Shown: in pieces, positions 9,207-18,231 of the stretch
Layout: every line of letters begins with the position of its first letter
How positions within the stretch are numbered: position 1 is the stretch's first letter
From: Phenylobacterium sp.
GTDB lineage: Bacteria > Pseudomonadota > Alphaproteobacteria > Caulobacterales > Caulobacteraceae
Assembly: GCA_004799545.1 (NCBI GenBank)
Contig: SSMU01000011.1
Coordinates: 1-64,000, forward strand
DNA length: 64,000 nt
Direction: 5' to 3'
Notes under the pieces: generated by a model
Database searches by the model: none
Told to the model about the DNA's origin: nothing
What the model saw: the letters and a program-made list of their open reading frames with translations, nothing else
Made by a program: the position numbers and the translations under genes

Positions 9207-10314
9207 GGCCCGCGTCGTCCGCGCCATCGCCGACGTGGGCCGTGAGGCCTGGGACGCCTGCTTCCCGGGCGCCCTGGAGGGCTTCGACTACCTGCAGGCC
9301 GTGGAAGCCGCGGGCCTGGCCGGCTTCGACTGGCGCTACGCCGTGGTCGAGGAGGACGGCCGGGTGGTCGCCGCCGCGCCCGGCTTCTTCAGCGACTATT
9401 CGCTGGACACCACCCTCACCGACCTCGGCCGCCGGCTGGTGGCGGCGACCCGCCGGATCGCGCCGCGCGCCTTCAGGGTGCGGATGGCCTGCCTGGGCTC
9501 GCCCTGCACGGAGGACGTGGGCCTGGGATTCGCTCCGGGGATCGCGCCGGGGCGGCGGGCCGAACTGCTGGAGGCGCTGCTGCGGGGGTTCGAGGTCGCC
9601 GCCGCCCAGGCGGGCTGCTGGCTGCTGGCGGTGAAGGACGCGCCGGAGGCCGACCGCGAGGTCTGGAGCCGCGCCACGCGGGCCACCGGCTACCAGCCAA
9701 CGTCCGGCATGCCGACCGCCGAGCTGGCGATCGATTTCGCGAACCTCGAGGGCTACCTGGCGGGCCTCAGCGCGGGCACCCGCAAGGACATGCGCCGCAA
9801 GCTGAAGGCGGCGGACCATCTGCGGATCGAGGTCGTGCAGGACCTGACCGGACTCGAGGCGCGGGTCCTCGAGCTCTACCGCCAGACCCGCGAGCGCTCC
9901 GACCTGCAGTTCGAGGACCTCACCGCCGCCTATTTCACCGGGGTGTTGCGGCGGATGGGCGATCGCGCGCTCTGCGTCCTCTACTGGGCGGGCGACGAGC
10001 TGATCGGCTTCAACCTGCTGCTGCAGGACGGGGTGACCCTGCTCGACAAGTTCTTCTGCATGGAGACCGTGCGGGGGCCGGCGGCGAACCTCTATTTCGT
10101 CAGCTGGTTCACCAACGTCCGGCTCTGCCTGGAGCGGGGGCTTTCGCGCTACCAGAGCGGCCAGGCGGCCTATGAGAACAAGCTGCGGCTCGGCAGCCGG
10201 CTGATCGGGGCGGACATGCACTTCCGGCACCGCCGGCCGCTGGTGAACCGGGCGCTGCAGTGGGCGGCGCCGCTGCTGGCCGACGATCCGACGCCGCAAC
10301 GGGGGGCGGCGTGA
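9199..10314 (+). CDS. GNAT/FemAB-like acyl- or aminoacyltransferase
   Basis: 371 residues, overlapping the hydrolase by 8 bp. It has the double-GNAT layout of the FemAB/peptidoglycan-biosynthesis-like group. The central part has SAGTRKDMRRKLKAA and LYRQTRERSDLQFEDL, and the C-terminal half has a segment around ELIGFNLLLQDG and SGQAAYENKLRLGS. Members attach amino acids or acyl groups to amines using tRNA- or CoA-bound donors. In this cluster it is the best candidate for joining an acyl chain to an amino compound. The exact donor and acceptor cannot be inferred. Confidence 0.8.
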   Translation: MLEARVVRAIADVGREAWDACFPGALEGFDYLQAVEAAGLAGFDWRYAVVEEDGRVVAAAPGFFSDYSLDTTLTDLGRRLVAATRRIAPRAFRVRMACLGSPCTEDVGLGFAPGIAPGRRAELLEALLRGFEVAAAQAGCWLLAVKDAPEADREVWSRATRATGYQPTSGMPTAELAIDFANLEGYLAGLSAGTRKDMRRKLKAADHLRIEVVQDLTGLEARVLELYRQTRERSDLQFEDLTAAYFTGVLRRMGDRALCVLYWAGDELIGFNLLLQDGVTLLDKFFCMETVRGPAANLYFVSWFTNVRLCLERGLSRYQSGQAAYENKLRLGSRLIGADMHFRHRRPLVNRALQWAAPLLADDPTPQRGAA

Positions 10315-10706
10315 GCGCGCTCGGGCTCAGTCGCGCCCGGGCGGCCCGGCCGCTGCTGTGGATCGCCATGCCGGCGATGGCGGTGATCAACCAGTATCTG
10401 GCGGAGCGCACCGCCCAGGCGCTGATGGGCCAGGCCTTCGGCCTGGGCTGGCTGGCGGCGGCGATCCGTTCGCCCTGGGTGCAGGGCTGGGTCGCCTGCG
10501 AGATCGTGACCTTCTCCGTCTGGATGGTGGTGCTGTCGAACCTGTCGTTGAGCGCCGCCTTCCCGATGACCGCGCTCGGCTATGTGCTGGTGATCGGCAT
10601 GGGCTGGACGGTGTTCGGCGAACCGGTGACCCTGGCGGAGCTCGCCGGCGGGGCGGCGATCCTGGCGGGCGTCTGGCTGCTGGGCGAGGGGGAGGCGCGG
10701 GCTTGA
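10311..10706 (+). CDS. Small EamA/SMR-type membrane transporter, second copy
   Basis: 131 residues from GTG 10311, which overlaps the preceding stop codon (GTGA). Four hydrophobic segments are visible. They end with SAAFPMTALGYVLVIGMGW and GGAAILAGVWLLGEGE, the pattern of helices three and four in SMR proteins. It is only distantly similar to the transporter at 7948. Two dissimilar halves in one operon is how paired SMR exporters and the ArnE/ArnF flippase are organised. No ATG start is available at this end of the frame, which supports GTG. Confidence 0.8.
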   Translation: MSALGLSRARAARPLLWIAMPAMAVINQYLAERTAQALMGQAFGLGWLAAAIRSPWVQGWVACEIVTFSVWMVVLSNLSLSAAFPMTALGYVLVIGMGWTVFGEPVTLAELAGGAAILAGVWLLGEGEARA

Positions 10707-11470
10707 GGCGGACGGTGCTGATCCTGGCGGGCGTCGTGGGCCTGGCCGCGCCTCTGGTCGCCGGCCCGGCCGCGGCGGAGGACTGGTCAGTGGACCTGGG
10801 GGCTGCGGGGCGCATGCGTCCGACGCACCTGGGCGCGCCGGACTACACCTTCGATGTCGTGCCGATCGTCGAGGCCGAGTACGGCAGCCGCGTGAAGGTG
10901 TCGTTGGACGACGGGCTGAAGTGGGCGGCCTTCCGCACGGGGCCGGTCGACGCCGGTCCGATCGTCGAATACCGCCAGTCGTTCGACGACCATCTGCCGC
11001 CCGGCGCCTTCCGCATGCACGATGCGGTCGAGGTGGGCGGCTTCACCTCGGTGAAGACCCCGATCGGGGTCGGCGAGATCCGCCTGCGCCACGCCATCGG
11101 CAGCTATGACGGCTGGTCGGGGGACCTGTCCTTCGACACCGGCGCGCCGATCACGCCGAAGCTGACGATCGCCGGGCAGGCCCGCCTGTCCTGGGCCGAC
11201 TCCAACTTCACCCAGGAATATTTCGGCCTGCGGCCGCACGCGGCGCGCAGTTTCGGCCTGCCGCGCTTCCTCGATGAGGACTATCTGACCGCCGGCGCGG
11301 AAGTCGACGTGTTGCGCGACATCTCGCCAAAGACCCGCCTTGTCCTTGCGCTAACAGGAGACAGGATCGTCAGCGAGCTGCAGCCCAGCCCGCTGTTCAA
11401 GACCCGCGATATCTTCACCGCCTCCCTGGGCGTCACCTACCATTGGTCCCCGTCAGGACATCCGAAATGA
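10703..11470 (+). CDS. MipA/OmpV-family outer-membrane protein
   Basis: 255 residues from a TTG at 10703 overlapping the previous stop (TTGA); GTG 10715 is an alternative. A signal peptide (RRTVLILAGVVGLAAP, cleavage near AAAED) is followed by beta-strand-rich sequence ending GVTYHWSPSGHPK. The family are small outer-membrane barrels or scaffolds of the MltA-interacting type. Its position inside the cluster, between a transporter and an acyl carrier protein gene, suggests the pathway's product reaches or modifies the outer membrane. The gene overlaps the ACP start by 4 bp. Confidence 0.82.
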   Translation: MRRTVLILAGVVGLAAPLVAGPAAAEDWSVDLGAAGRMRPTHLGAPDYTFDVVPIVEAEYGSRVKVSLDDGLKWAAFRTGPVDAGPIVEYRQSFDDHLPPGAFRMHDAVEVGGFTSVKTPIGVGEIRLRHAIGSYDGWSGDLSFDTGAPITPKLTIAGQARLSWADSNFTQEYFGLRPHAARSFGLPRFLDEDYLTAGAEVDVLRDISPKTRLVLALTGDRIVSELQPSPLFKTRDIFTASLGVTYHWSPSGHPK

Positions 11471-11715
11471 AAGCCACCGAACCCGAGCTGCTCGACCTGA
11501 TCGCCGAGGAAGCCATCATCGACCGCGAGAAGCTGGTCCGCGAGGCGACCCTGGAGGACCTCGGCATCTCCTCGCTCGACGTGATCTCCATGCTCTTCGA
11601 GCTGGAGGAGAAGTACGGCGTGGTCATCGAGGAAGGCGACATGCCGCAGATGACGACGCTTGGGGAAATGGTCGATTTCCTGCTGGAACGCATCAACGCC
11701 GAGGCCGCCGCTTGA
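11467..11715 (+). CDS. Acyl carrier protein
   Basis: 82 residues from the ATG overlapping the previous stop (ATGA at 11467). LEDLGISSLDVISMLFELEE is the helix-II region; the Ser just before Leu (S36, SSL in place of the usual DSL) is the expected phosphopantetheine site. The protein is acidic, as ACPs are. It ends four bases inside the ketosynthase gene. A dedicated ACP beside a ketosynthase and a desaturase means acyl chains are handled on this carrier separately from housekeeping fatty acid synthesis. Confidence 0.92.
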   Translation: MKATEPELLDLIAEEAIIDREKLVREATLEDLGISSLDVISMLFELEEKYGVVIEEGDMPQMTTLGEMVDFLLERINAEAAA

Positions 11716-12938
11716 CCCGACGCATCGCCATCACCGGCCTGGGCGCGATCTCGTCGCTGGGCCCGACCGCCCAGGCGAACTGGGACGCCGCGCGGGAAGG
11801 CCGGTCCGGCATCGCGCCGCACCGTTTCGACGGCGGCCAGTATGCGCCGGAGCCGGTGACCCTGCCGGCGGCCCTGACCGCGGACGGCTTCCAGGCGGCG
11901 CTGGAGGCGCGCCACGGCCGCAAGGTTTCCGCTTCCCTCGACCGCTTCGCCCTGCTGGCGCTCTGCGCCGCGGCCGAGGCCCTGGAGCAGGCGGGCCTGG
12001 TCGACCACGCCGCGCTCAGCCACCGCACCGCCATCGTGCTGGGCCACGGCCAGGGCGGCCAGGAGTCGCTGGAGAAGGCCTACGAGCGCTACTTCGGCAT
12101 GAAGTCGCCGCGGGTGCATCCCGCCAGCGTGCCCAAGATCATGGTCTCCGGCGCGGTGAGCGGCGTGGCCATGCAGTTCGGCGTGCACGGGCCGGTGTTC
12201 GCCACCTCCAGCGCCTGCGCCTCCTCGGCCCACGCCATCGTGCAGGGCGCCGGCTTGATCCAGACCGGCCTCGCCGATGTCGCCATCGTCGGCGGCTCGG
12301 AGGCCATCGCCACCCCGGGCGCCATGGCCGGCTGGGTCGCCATCCAGGCGCTGGCCAATGAGACTTGCCGGCCGTTCTCCAAGGACCGCGACGGCATGGT
12401 CATGGCCGACGGCGCGGCGGTGTTGATCCTGGAGGATATGGATCACGCGAGGGCGCGCGGGGCCGAGATCCTCGGCGAATTCCTGGGCGCGGGCATGAGC
12501 TCCGACGCCTTCCACATCACCCAGCCGTCGCTGGAGGGGACCAGCGCGGCGCTGCGCCAGGCGGTGGCGGCGGGCGGCCTGGCCGACGCCGAGGAGGTGC
12601 TGATCTCCGCCCACGGCACGGGCACGCCGCTCAACGACAAGAACGAGGCGGCCTCGATCCACGCGGTGTTCGGCGACGCCGCGAAACGCCATCCGGTGAT
12701 CGCCACCAAGAGCGCCCACGGCCACCTGATCGGCGGCTCGGCCGCCCTACAGACGGTGATCGCCCTGCAAGCGCTGAAGGCGGGCCTGGCGCCGCCGGTG
12801 CTGAACTTCAACGAACCCGACCCGGAATGCGACCTCGACCTTGTGCTGGGCCAGGTGCGGCCGATCAAGGCGCGACACGCCCTGGTCAACGCATTCGCCT
12901 TCGGGGGCTTGAATGTCTCGATGGCGTTCGCAGCTTAA
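11712..12938 (+). CDS. FabF-type beta-ketoacyl-ACP synthase
   Basis: 408 residues starting at a TTG that overlaps the ACP stop (TTGA). The active-site Cys is C169 in SSACASSAHAI. The two catalytic His residues lie in ISAHGTGTPLND and TKSAHGHLIGG. The chain has the full Cys-His-His triad and normal length, so it should condense malonyl-ACP with an acyl primer. It works with the preceding ACP. It may elongate a chain or make a specialised beta-keto chain for the pathway. Confidence 0.92.
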   Translation: MTRRIAITGLGAISSLGPTAQANWDAAREGRSGIAPHRFDGGQYAPEPVTLPAALTADGFQAALEARHGRKVSASLDRFALLALCAAAEALEQAGLVDHAALSHRTAIVLGHGQGGQESLEKAYERYFGMKSPRVHPASVPKIMVSGAVSGVAMQFGVHGPVFATSSACASSAHAIVQGAGLIQTGLADVAIVGGSEAIATPGAMAGWVAIQALANETCRPFSKDRDGMVMADGAAVLILEDMDHARARGAEILGEFLGAGMSSDAFHITQPSLEGTSAALRQAVAAGGLADAEEVLISAHGTGTPLNDKNEAASIHAVFGDAAKRHPVIATKSAHGHLIGGSAALQTVIALQALKAGLAPPVLNFNEPDPECDLDLVLGQVRPIKARHALVNAFAFGGLNVSMAFAA

Positions 12939-12959
12939 GGGGGTCGGACGGGACGGGCG

Positions 12960-13889
12960 ATGAGCACGCAGGCGCAATCAGGGACGCGAAAGGGCGGGCG
13001 GATCTTCCGCTACAGCGCCTGGGACGCCGCGCCGGCGTTTCTCGTCTACGCCCATCTCGCGGCGTTGATCGCCTTCTTCATCGCCTGGCCGCACCTCTCC
13101 TGGACGGCGCGGCTGCTGGGCGGCCTGGCCTACGCCTTCGCCATCGGCTGGAACCAGGACTCGGTCAGCCACAACTTCATCCACAACCCGTTCTTCGTCT
13201 CGCCGCTGCTGAACCGGATCACCGAGTTCGCCCTGACGCTGGAGAACGGCGTCCCGCAGACCATGTACCGCTACATCCACATGCGGCACCACGCGGGCAA
13301 CTCCGACCGGCCGGACGGCGAGGGCGAGACCCGCGATCCGATCTCGATCTACCGCTACGGCGCGGACGGCGATGCCGAGCCGATGCTGGCCTATGTGTTC
13401 ATGGGCTTCTGGCGCGACGACGACCCGTTCACCGTGGCCCGGCTGATCCGCGCCAAGCGGCCGGCCGAGGCCAGGCGGGCGCTGCAGGAATTCTGGGTGA
13501 TGGTCGCGGCCTATGCGGCGCTGCTGGCGATCCGCTGGGACTTCGTCCTGGTGCTCGCGCCCTTCTACTATCTCGGCCAGTCGCTCTCGTTCCTGATCGC
13601 CTACTACGAGCATCTGGGGGCGGACCCTGAGGTCCCGGTGGCCACGGGGGTGTCGACCTATGAGCCGGTCTATAACCTTCTATTTCTGAACAACGGCTAC
13701 CATGCCGAACATCACTACCGGCCGAAGCAGCACTGGACAGCCATGGCTGCCCTTCGGCGGGAAGTCGCGGCGCAGGCCGCGGCGGCGGGCGTGCGGGTGA
13801 TCGGTCCGGCCCATTTCCTGGGCTTCCTGGACCCGAGGACCTGGCGTGTCCCGACGGCGCGGCGGCGGCGCGCTGCGGTCTTAACCTAG
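12960..13889 (+). CDS. Membrane fatty acid desaturase/hydroxylase
   Basis: 309 residues. The three diiron histidine boxes are present: HNFIHN, HMRHH and YHAEHHYRP. Hydrophobic segments flank them, as in integral-membrane desaturases and hydroxylases. It begins 21 bp after the ketosynthase stop and is the last gene of the cluster. It is likely to introduce a double bond or hydroxyl group into the ACP- or lipid-bound chain. No terminator hairpin was seen in the 15 bp before the next gene. Confidence 0.9.
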   Translation: MSTQAQSGTRKGGRIFRYSAWDAAPAFLVYAHLAALIAFFIAWPHLSWTARLLGGLAYAFAIGWNQDSVSHNFIHNPFFVSPLLNRITEFALTLENGVPQTMYRYIHMRHHAGNSDRPDGEGETRDPISIYRYGADGDAEPMLAYVFMGFWRDDDPFTVARLIRAKRPAEARRALQEFWVMVAAYAALLAIRWDFVLVLAPFYYLGQSLSFLIAYYEHLGADPEVPVATGVSTYEPVYNLLFLNNGYHAEHHYRPKQHWTAMAALRREVAAQAAAAGVRVIGPAHFLGFLDPRTWRVPTARRRRAAVLT

Positions 13890-13904
13890 ATAGGAGTGAG
13901 GGGG

Positions 13905-14081
13905 ATGCGGGGGCGGATCCTCGGGGCGGTCCTGATCACGGCGGCGGTGCTGAGCGCCTGCAGCCGCAAGGATTCGCTCTACATCGAACCAGGCAAGGCG
14001 GGACCGCCGTCGGAGCCCGCGAAGGCGCAGCCGGCCAAGCCGGCGGTCCCTCCGCCGGCTGCCGCGCCGCCGAAGTCCTGA
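13905..14081 (+). CDS. Small LptM/YifL-like lipoprotein
   Basis: 58 residues with a good ribosome site (GGAG at 13893) before ATG 13905. A short signal peptide ends in the lipobox LSAC. The mature part starts CSRKDSLYIEPGKAGP and then turns into a Pro/Ala-rich tail. Short lipoproteins with a charged start and a Leu-Tyr-x-x-Pro motif after the Cys are typical of LptM (YifL), which helps LptD mature. The LYIEP match is suggestive only. GTG 13896 is an alternative start. Confidence 0.7.
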   Translation: MRGRILGAVLITAAVLSACSRKDSLYIEPGKAGPPSEPAKAQPAKPAVPPPAAAPPKS

Positions 14082-14193
14082 GAGACTTTCGCGCGAACAT
14101 TGCGAAAAATTCACGCGCCGACCCATCGCCCGGCGCGAAGCGGCGCCGTATAACGGTGGTCGCCGGATTCGATCTGACGGGAGGGAGGCGGCC

Positions 14194-14403
14194 ATGACGA
14201 CATTGACGGGCTTCGTCGCCTCAGTGGTGGTGCACTCCTCCGCCGCGGCCTTCGCGCATTTCGGGCTCTCCATCGAGCCGATGCATGCCGAGAAATCGGC
14301 GCCGCCGCCGGCCGAGCATGTCGTGGCGCGCAGCCGTCCGGCGCCGCAGAAGCTGGTCGACTGCCCCGGGCGGCACGCCCGCCCGCACGTCGATAGGGCC
14401 TAG
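14194..14403 (+). CDS. Small hypothetical protein
   Basis: 69 residues, preceded by a good Shine-Dalgarno sequence (GGGAGG) eight or so bases before ATG. The N-terminal third is mildly hydrophobic; the rest is Pro/Ala/Arg-rich with one Cys. No family is recognised. The coding call rests on the ribosome site and the clean frame, so it may not be a real gene. Confidence 0.45.
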   Translation: MTTLTGFVASVVVHSSAAAFAHFGLSIEPMHAEKSAPPPAEHVVARSRPAPQKLVDCPGRHARPHVDRA

Positions 14404-14568
14404 AGGCCGGCCTGAGGGCCGCCGCCGCATCACAGTTCGCCCCCAGATTGCGGCCTTTCAGCAAGCCGGCTGTTCGCGCCGCTGTTCTGTCGTAAGGTGG
14501 CGTCCGGAAACGGGCGCGAGGGCGGGGCGCGTAAGCGCTGACCCATGCGCCGTCTCGGAAGTGCGTGG

Positions 14569-17157
14569 ATGAGCAGCAACAGGCGCGAGCCGCCGATGGA
14601 TTTCGGGGCCACCGGCGACGGGGTCCCAAGACCGCTCCCGGCGGAGAACCAGGCCGAGGCGCCGTCGAGCATATTCGCCGAGCCGGAGGCCGCCGCCCCG
14701 CTGCAGCCGCCGCCCGTGGGCGCCAAGCTGGCCACGGAGACGCCCCGCGTGCCGGCCCATCGGCCGGAGCCCGAGGTCGCCCCGAAGCACGCCGCGTCCG
14801 ACGCCTTCGCCGCACCGCGCGGCTGGCCGATCTATCTCGTGGCCTTGGCCGTCTCGGTGCTCTGGGGCCTGGCGCCGATCGCCTATGCGATCGGCTATCG
14901 GCGCGGCGTCGCGCCGCTGCAGAACGACGCTTTTGCCCTGGGCGTCTTCGTCCTGCTGGCGATCGGGCCGGCGGCCTTCGTCTGGGGCGCGGCCTACATG
15001 ATCCGCCAGGGCCAGAAGCTGGCCTACGAGACCCGCCGGGCCAAGGCGATGGCCGAAGAGATGCTGTCGCCGGCGATCGCCGCCGCCGCGCGCGCCGGGG
15101 ACGTCGTACAGGGCGTGCGTGACGAGATCGTCCGCGCCGGCGCCGCGGCCGAGGACGCCCGCGAGGGCCTGCTGGCGCTGCGCGACGCCCTGGCCATCGA
15201 GACCGAGAAGCTCAGCCAGACCACCGCCCAGTCGGTGCGCACGGCGACCGAGCTGGCCGGGACGCTGGGCCGCGAGCGCAGCGAGATGAGCGCGCTGGGC
15301 GTAACCCTGGACGCCCAGGCCGACAAGGTCGCCGACACCATCGTCCAGCAGGCGCGGATGGTCTCCGACGCCGCCGAACTCGCCGACACCCAGCTGCGCG
15401 AAGCCGAGGCCCAGCTCTCGGCCCGCGCCGCCGACCTGGCCGCCGCCGCGGAGGAGGCGAGCGACGCGGCCCGCACCGTTGGCGAGGACCTGGTTCGCCA
15501 TATCGCCCGGCTGGAGACCGCCGGCGCCGGCGTCTCCGAACAGGGTCGAGCGGTCGAGGCCGGCCTGTCCGAACAGCGCTCTGCGCTCACGACCCTGGCC
15601 TCAGGCCTGCGGGCCGATCACGAGACCTTCGCCAGCGAGGCCGAGGCCCACGCCGCCAAGCTCGGCGAGTTCATCAGCCAGGCGCGGCTCTCGGCCGTCG
15701 AGATGAGCGACCGGGCCGCCAAGGGCGGCGAGGCGCTGAAGGGGCTGATGGCCGAGGCCGCCGCCCAGTTCCGCGACCTCGCCGAGACGGCGCGCGCCGA
15801 ACGCGAGGAGTTCGGCCAGTCGACGGTGCAGTCGCTGGAGGCGGTCGCCGAGGCCGCCGCCGAGCAGCGCCGGCAGCTGGAGGCGCAGACCCGGGCGGCG
15901 ATCACCGCGCTCGCCCGCGCCGCCGACGAGACCCGCGAGGCCGCCGCGGTCCACGCCAAGACGGCGCGGGATCAAGTCGACCAGCTGTCAGAGGCCGCCT
16001 TCGCCGCCGGCCAGAAGGCCAACCAGGTGTTCGAGGCGAGACTCGAGGAGGCCAAGGCCCTGGTCGAGCAGTCCTCGCGCATGGTCGACGAAGCCGGCAC
16101 GCGGACCGCCAAGAAGTTCGACGAGGGCGCGGCCGCCGCCCGCGACAGCCTGCAGGAGCTGTCCGCCCTGCTGGCAGAGATCGAGGGCCGCGCGCAGCGG
16201 CTGCCGGTGACCGCCCGCGCCCAGGCCGACGAGGTCCGCAACGCCGTGCTGCACGGCATGGACGAGCTGATGGCCGCGGCCCACCGCACGGCGGAGGAGG
16301 CCCAGGCGATCGACGTGGCCTTCCAGGACCGCGTGCGGCGCAATTTCGAGATGCTGAGCGAAGCCGTCCGGCTGATGGGCACGGCGACCGCGGCCGCCCC
16401 GCTGGCGCCGCCGCCCCTCCGTCCGATCCCGGCGCCCGCCCTGCGCGCGCCCAGCGGCCGGATCTCCGCCCTCCTGCCCGAGCCGCCGCCCGAACCGGAA
16501 CCGGAAGCCTGGGCCGCGCCGCTGGCGGAGGAGCCGGACGACGAAGCCCTTGAGCTCGACGACATCATGGAGCCCGGGCCGAAGGCGACAGCCCCGGCGT
16601 TCGATCCGGATCTGGCCGAGAAACTCGGCCTGAGGCCGCGCCTGAAGCTGACCCCCACCGCCACCGATGAGGAGTTCTCCTCCGTGTTCGAGGCCGCCGG
16701 CGGCCCGCCGCAGGCCGAGCCCGCCGAGGGCGAGGAGGGCGGCGAGTCCTGGACCTGGAAGGACCTCCTGGCCTCCATCGACGGCGCCGAGGCCGAGGGC
16801 GAGCGGTTGCAGGACCAGCTTGCCGCCGAGCTCAAGCGAATGGGCGTCGAGACCGCCAAGCTGCTGCCCAAGCCGCGCATCGACGAGATCGCCGCGGCGG
16901 TGCAGACCGGCGACGCCGAGGGCGCGCGCCAGGTGGTCAAGCGCCTGGCCCCGGCCGCCACGCGCCGCATAGCCCGCCGACTGGCCGCCGACGCGGGGTT
17001 GAAGCGCCAGGCCCTGACCTACGTCCGCCGCTACCAGACCCTGATCCAGGACGCGACGGTGCGCGATCCGGAAGGCTTCCTGATGGCCGGCATGCTGGCG
17101 GAGGACTCCGGGCGGCTCTACCTGCTGCTGGACGCCGCGGCCGGGGACGTGGTCTAG
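14569..17157 (+). CDS. tipN: Polar localization factor TipN-like protein
   Basis: About 862 residues from ATG 14569, which has GGAAG seven bases upstream; ATG 14545 is possible but has no ribosome site. An N-terminal Pro-rich cytoplasmic part is followed by two transmembrane helices near residues 85-109 and 121-146. A very long Ala/Glu/Arg coiled coil then runs to about residue 600. A Pro-rich linker leads to a conserved helical C-terminal region. This layout matches Caulobacter TipN, which marks the new pole after division and positions flagellum and pili proteins. The assignment is by architecture and length. Confidence 0.8.
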   Translation: MSSNRREPPMDFGATGDGVPRPLPAENQAEAPSSIFAEPEAAAPLQPPPVGAKLATETPRVPAHRPEPEVAPKHAASDAFAAPRGWPIYLVALAVSVLWGLAPIAYAIGYRRGVAPLQNDAFALGVFVLLAIGPAAFVWGAAYMIRQGQKLAYETRRAKAMAEEMLSPAIAAAARAGDVVQGVRDEIVRAGAAAEDAREGLLALRDALAIETEKLSQTTAQSVRTATELAGTLGRERSEMSALGVTLDAQADKVADTIVQQARMVSDAAELADTQLREAEAQLSARAADLAAAAEEASDAARTVGEDLVRHIARLETAGAGVSEQGRAVEAGLSEQRSALTTLASGLRADHETFASEAEAHAAKLGEFISQARLSAVEMSDRAAKGGEALKGLMAEAAAQFRDLAETARAEREEFGQSTVQSLEAVAEAAAEQRRQLEAQTRAAITALARAADETREAAAVHAKTARDQVDQLSEAAFAAGQKANQVFEARLEEAKALVEQSSRMVDEAGTRTAKKFDEGAAAARDSLQELSALLAEIEGRAQRLPVTARAQADEVRNAVLHGMDELMAAAHRTAEEAQAIDVAFQDRVRRNFEMLSEAVRLMGTATAAAPLAPPPLRPIPAPALRAPSGRISALLPEPPPEPEPEAWAAPLAEEPDDEALELDDIMEPGPKATAPAFDPDLAEKLGLRPRLKLTPTATDEEFSSVFEAAGGPPQAEPAEGEEGGESWTWKDLLASIDGAEAEGERLQDQLAAELKRMGVETAKLLPKPRIDEIAAAVQTGDAEGARQVVKRLAPAATRRIARRLAADAGLKRQALTYVRRYQTLIQDATVRDPEGFLMAGMLAEDSGRLYLLLDAAAGDVV

Positions 17158-17162
17158 CCGCC

Positions 17163-18146
17163 TTGGCCGCGCGCCTGACGGTCCGCGCCGAGCGCTGGCC
17201 GCTCGCCGAGCCCTTCGTCATCGCCCGCGGGACCAAGACCGAAGCCGAGGTCATCGTCGCCGAGATCGCCGAGGGTCCGCATCGCGGCCGCGGCGAGGCC
17301 GTGCCTTATGGACGCTACGGCGAGGGCGTCGAGAGCGTGCTGGCCCAAATCGAAGCCGTCGGCGCGCAGATCGAGGCCGGGCTGACGCGCGCGGACCTGC
17401 AGCACAGGCTGCCGGCCGGCGCGGCGCGCAACGCCCTGGACTGCGCCCTGTGGGACCTGGAGGCCAAGCGGCTGGGCGTTCGGGCCTGGGCGCTGGCCGG
17501 ACGCCCGCGCCTGGATCCGGTGAAGACCTGCTTCACGATCAGCCTGGGCGGCGCGGCCGAGATGGCCGAGGCGGCCCGCGCCAACGCCCGGCGGCCGATG
17601 CTGAAGCTGAAGATCGGCTCGGCGGACGGCATCGAGGCGGTCGCCGCCGTGCGCGCGGCCGCGCCGAAGAGCCGCCTGATCGTCGACGCCAACGAAGGCC
17701 TGGCCTTCGAAGACCTTCCACGGATCACCGCCGAGCTGGCGCGGCTGAAGGTCCAGCTCCTTGAGCAGCCGCTGCCGAGCGCGACCGACATCCAGCTGGA
17801 GGGCTTTGCGAGCGCCGTGCCGCTGTGCGCGGACGAGAGCCTGCACACTCGCGCCGAGCTCGCCGCCTGCGCGGGCCGCTACGCCCTGGTGAACGTCAAG
17901 CTGGACAAGGCGGGCGGCCTCACCGAGGCCCTGGCGCTCGTCGCCGAGGCCAAGACGATGGGGCTCGGCTTGATGGTGGGCTCGATGGTCGCCACCTCGC
18001 TGGGCGTCGCCCCGGCCCTGATCCTGGCCCAGGGCGCGGCGGTCGCCGACCTCGACGGGCCGTTGTTGCTGGCCCGCGACCGCGAGCCGGGCCTTGAAAT
18101 ACTGGGCTCGCTGATCGAGCCGCCGCCGGCCGCCCTTTGGGGATAG
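17163..18146 (+). CDS. L-Ala-D/L-Glu (dipeptide) epimerase, enolase superfamily
   Basis: 327 residues from a TTG start 5 bp after the tipN stop. The muconate-lactonising subgroup motifs are all present: KLKIGS with the KxK acid/base, IVDANEG, LLEQPL, ADES (three metal ligands) and VNVKLDKAGG with the second catalytic Lys. Such enzymes epimerise dipeptides from peptidoglycan recycling. The close spacing to tipN may mean co-transcription, though no functional link is obvious. Confidence 0.88.
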   Translation: MAARLTVRAERWPLAEPFVIARGTKTEAEVIVAEIAEGPHRGRGEAVPYGRYGEGVESVLAQIEAVGAQIEAGLTRADLQHRLPAGAARNALDCALWDLEAKRLGVRAWALAGRPRLDPVKTCFTISLGGAAEMAEAARANARRPMLKLKIGSADGIEAVAAVRAAAPKSRLIVDANEGLAFEDLPRITAELARLKVQLLEQPLPSATDIQLEGFASAVPLCADESLHTRAELAACAGRYALVNVKLDKAGGLTEALALVAEAKTMGLGLMVGSMVATSLGVAPALILAQGAAVADLDGPLLLARDREPGLEILGSLIEPPPAALWG

Positions 18147-18231
18147 CTGCGGCGCATGGCCCCGCTCGCAATGCCGGCCCGACCTCCCATCTCGTGAACC
18201 GAGGGCGCTTCACCGCCGTTGGATAAGCCAG

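Noticed and set aside
14404..14568. Searching this gap for an RNA gene
   Set aside because: It holds a short AGGCCGGCCT palindrome and no cloverleaf or recognisable RNA; nothing could be supported.
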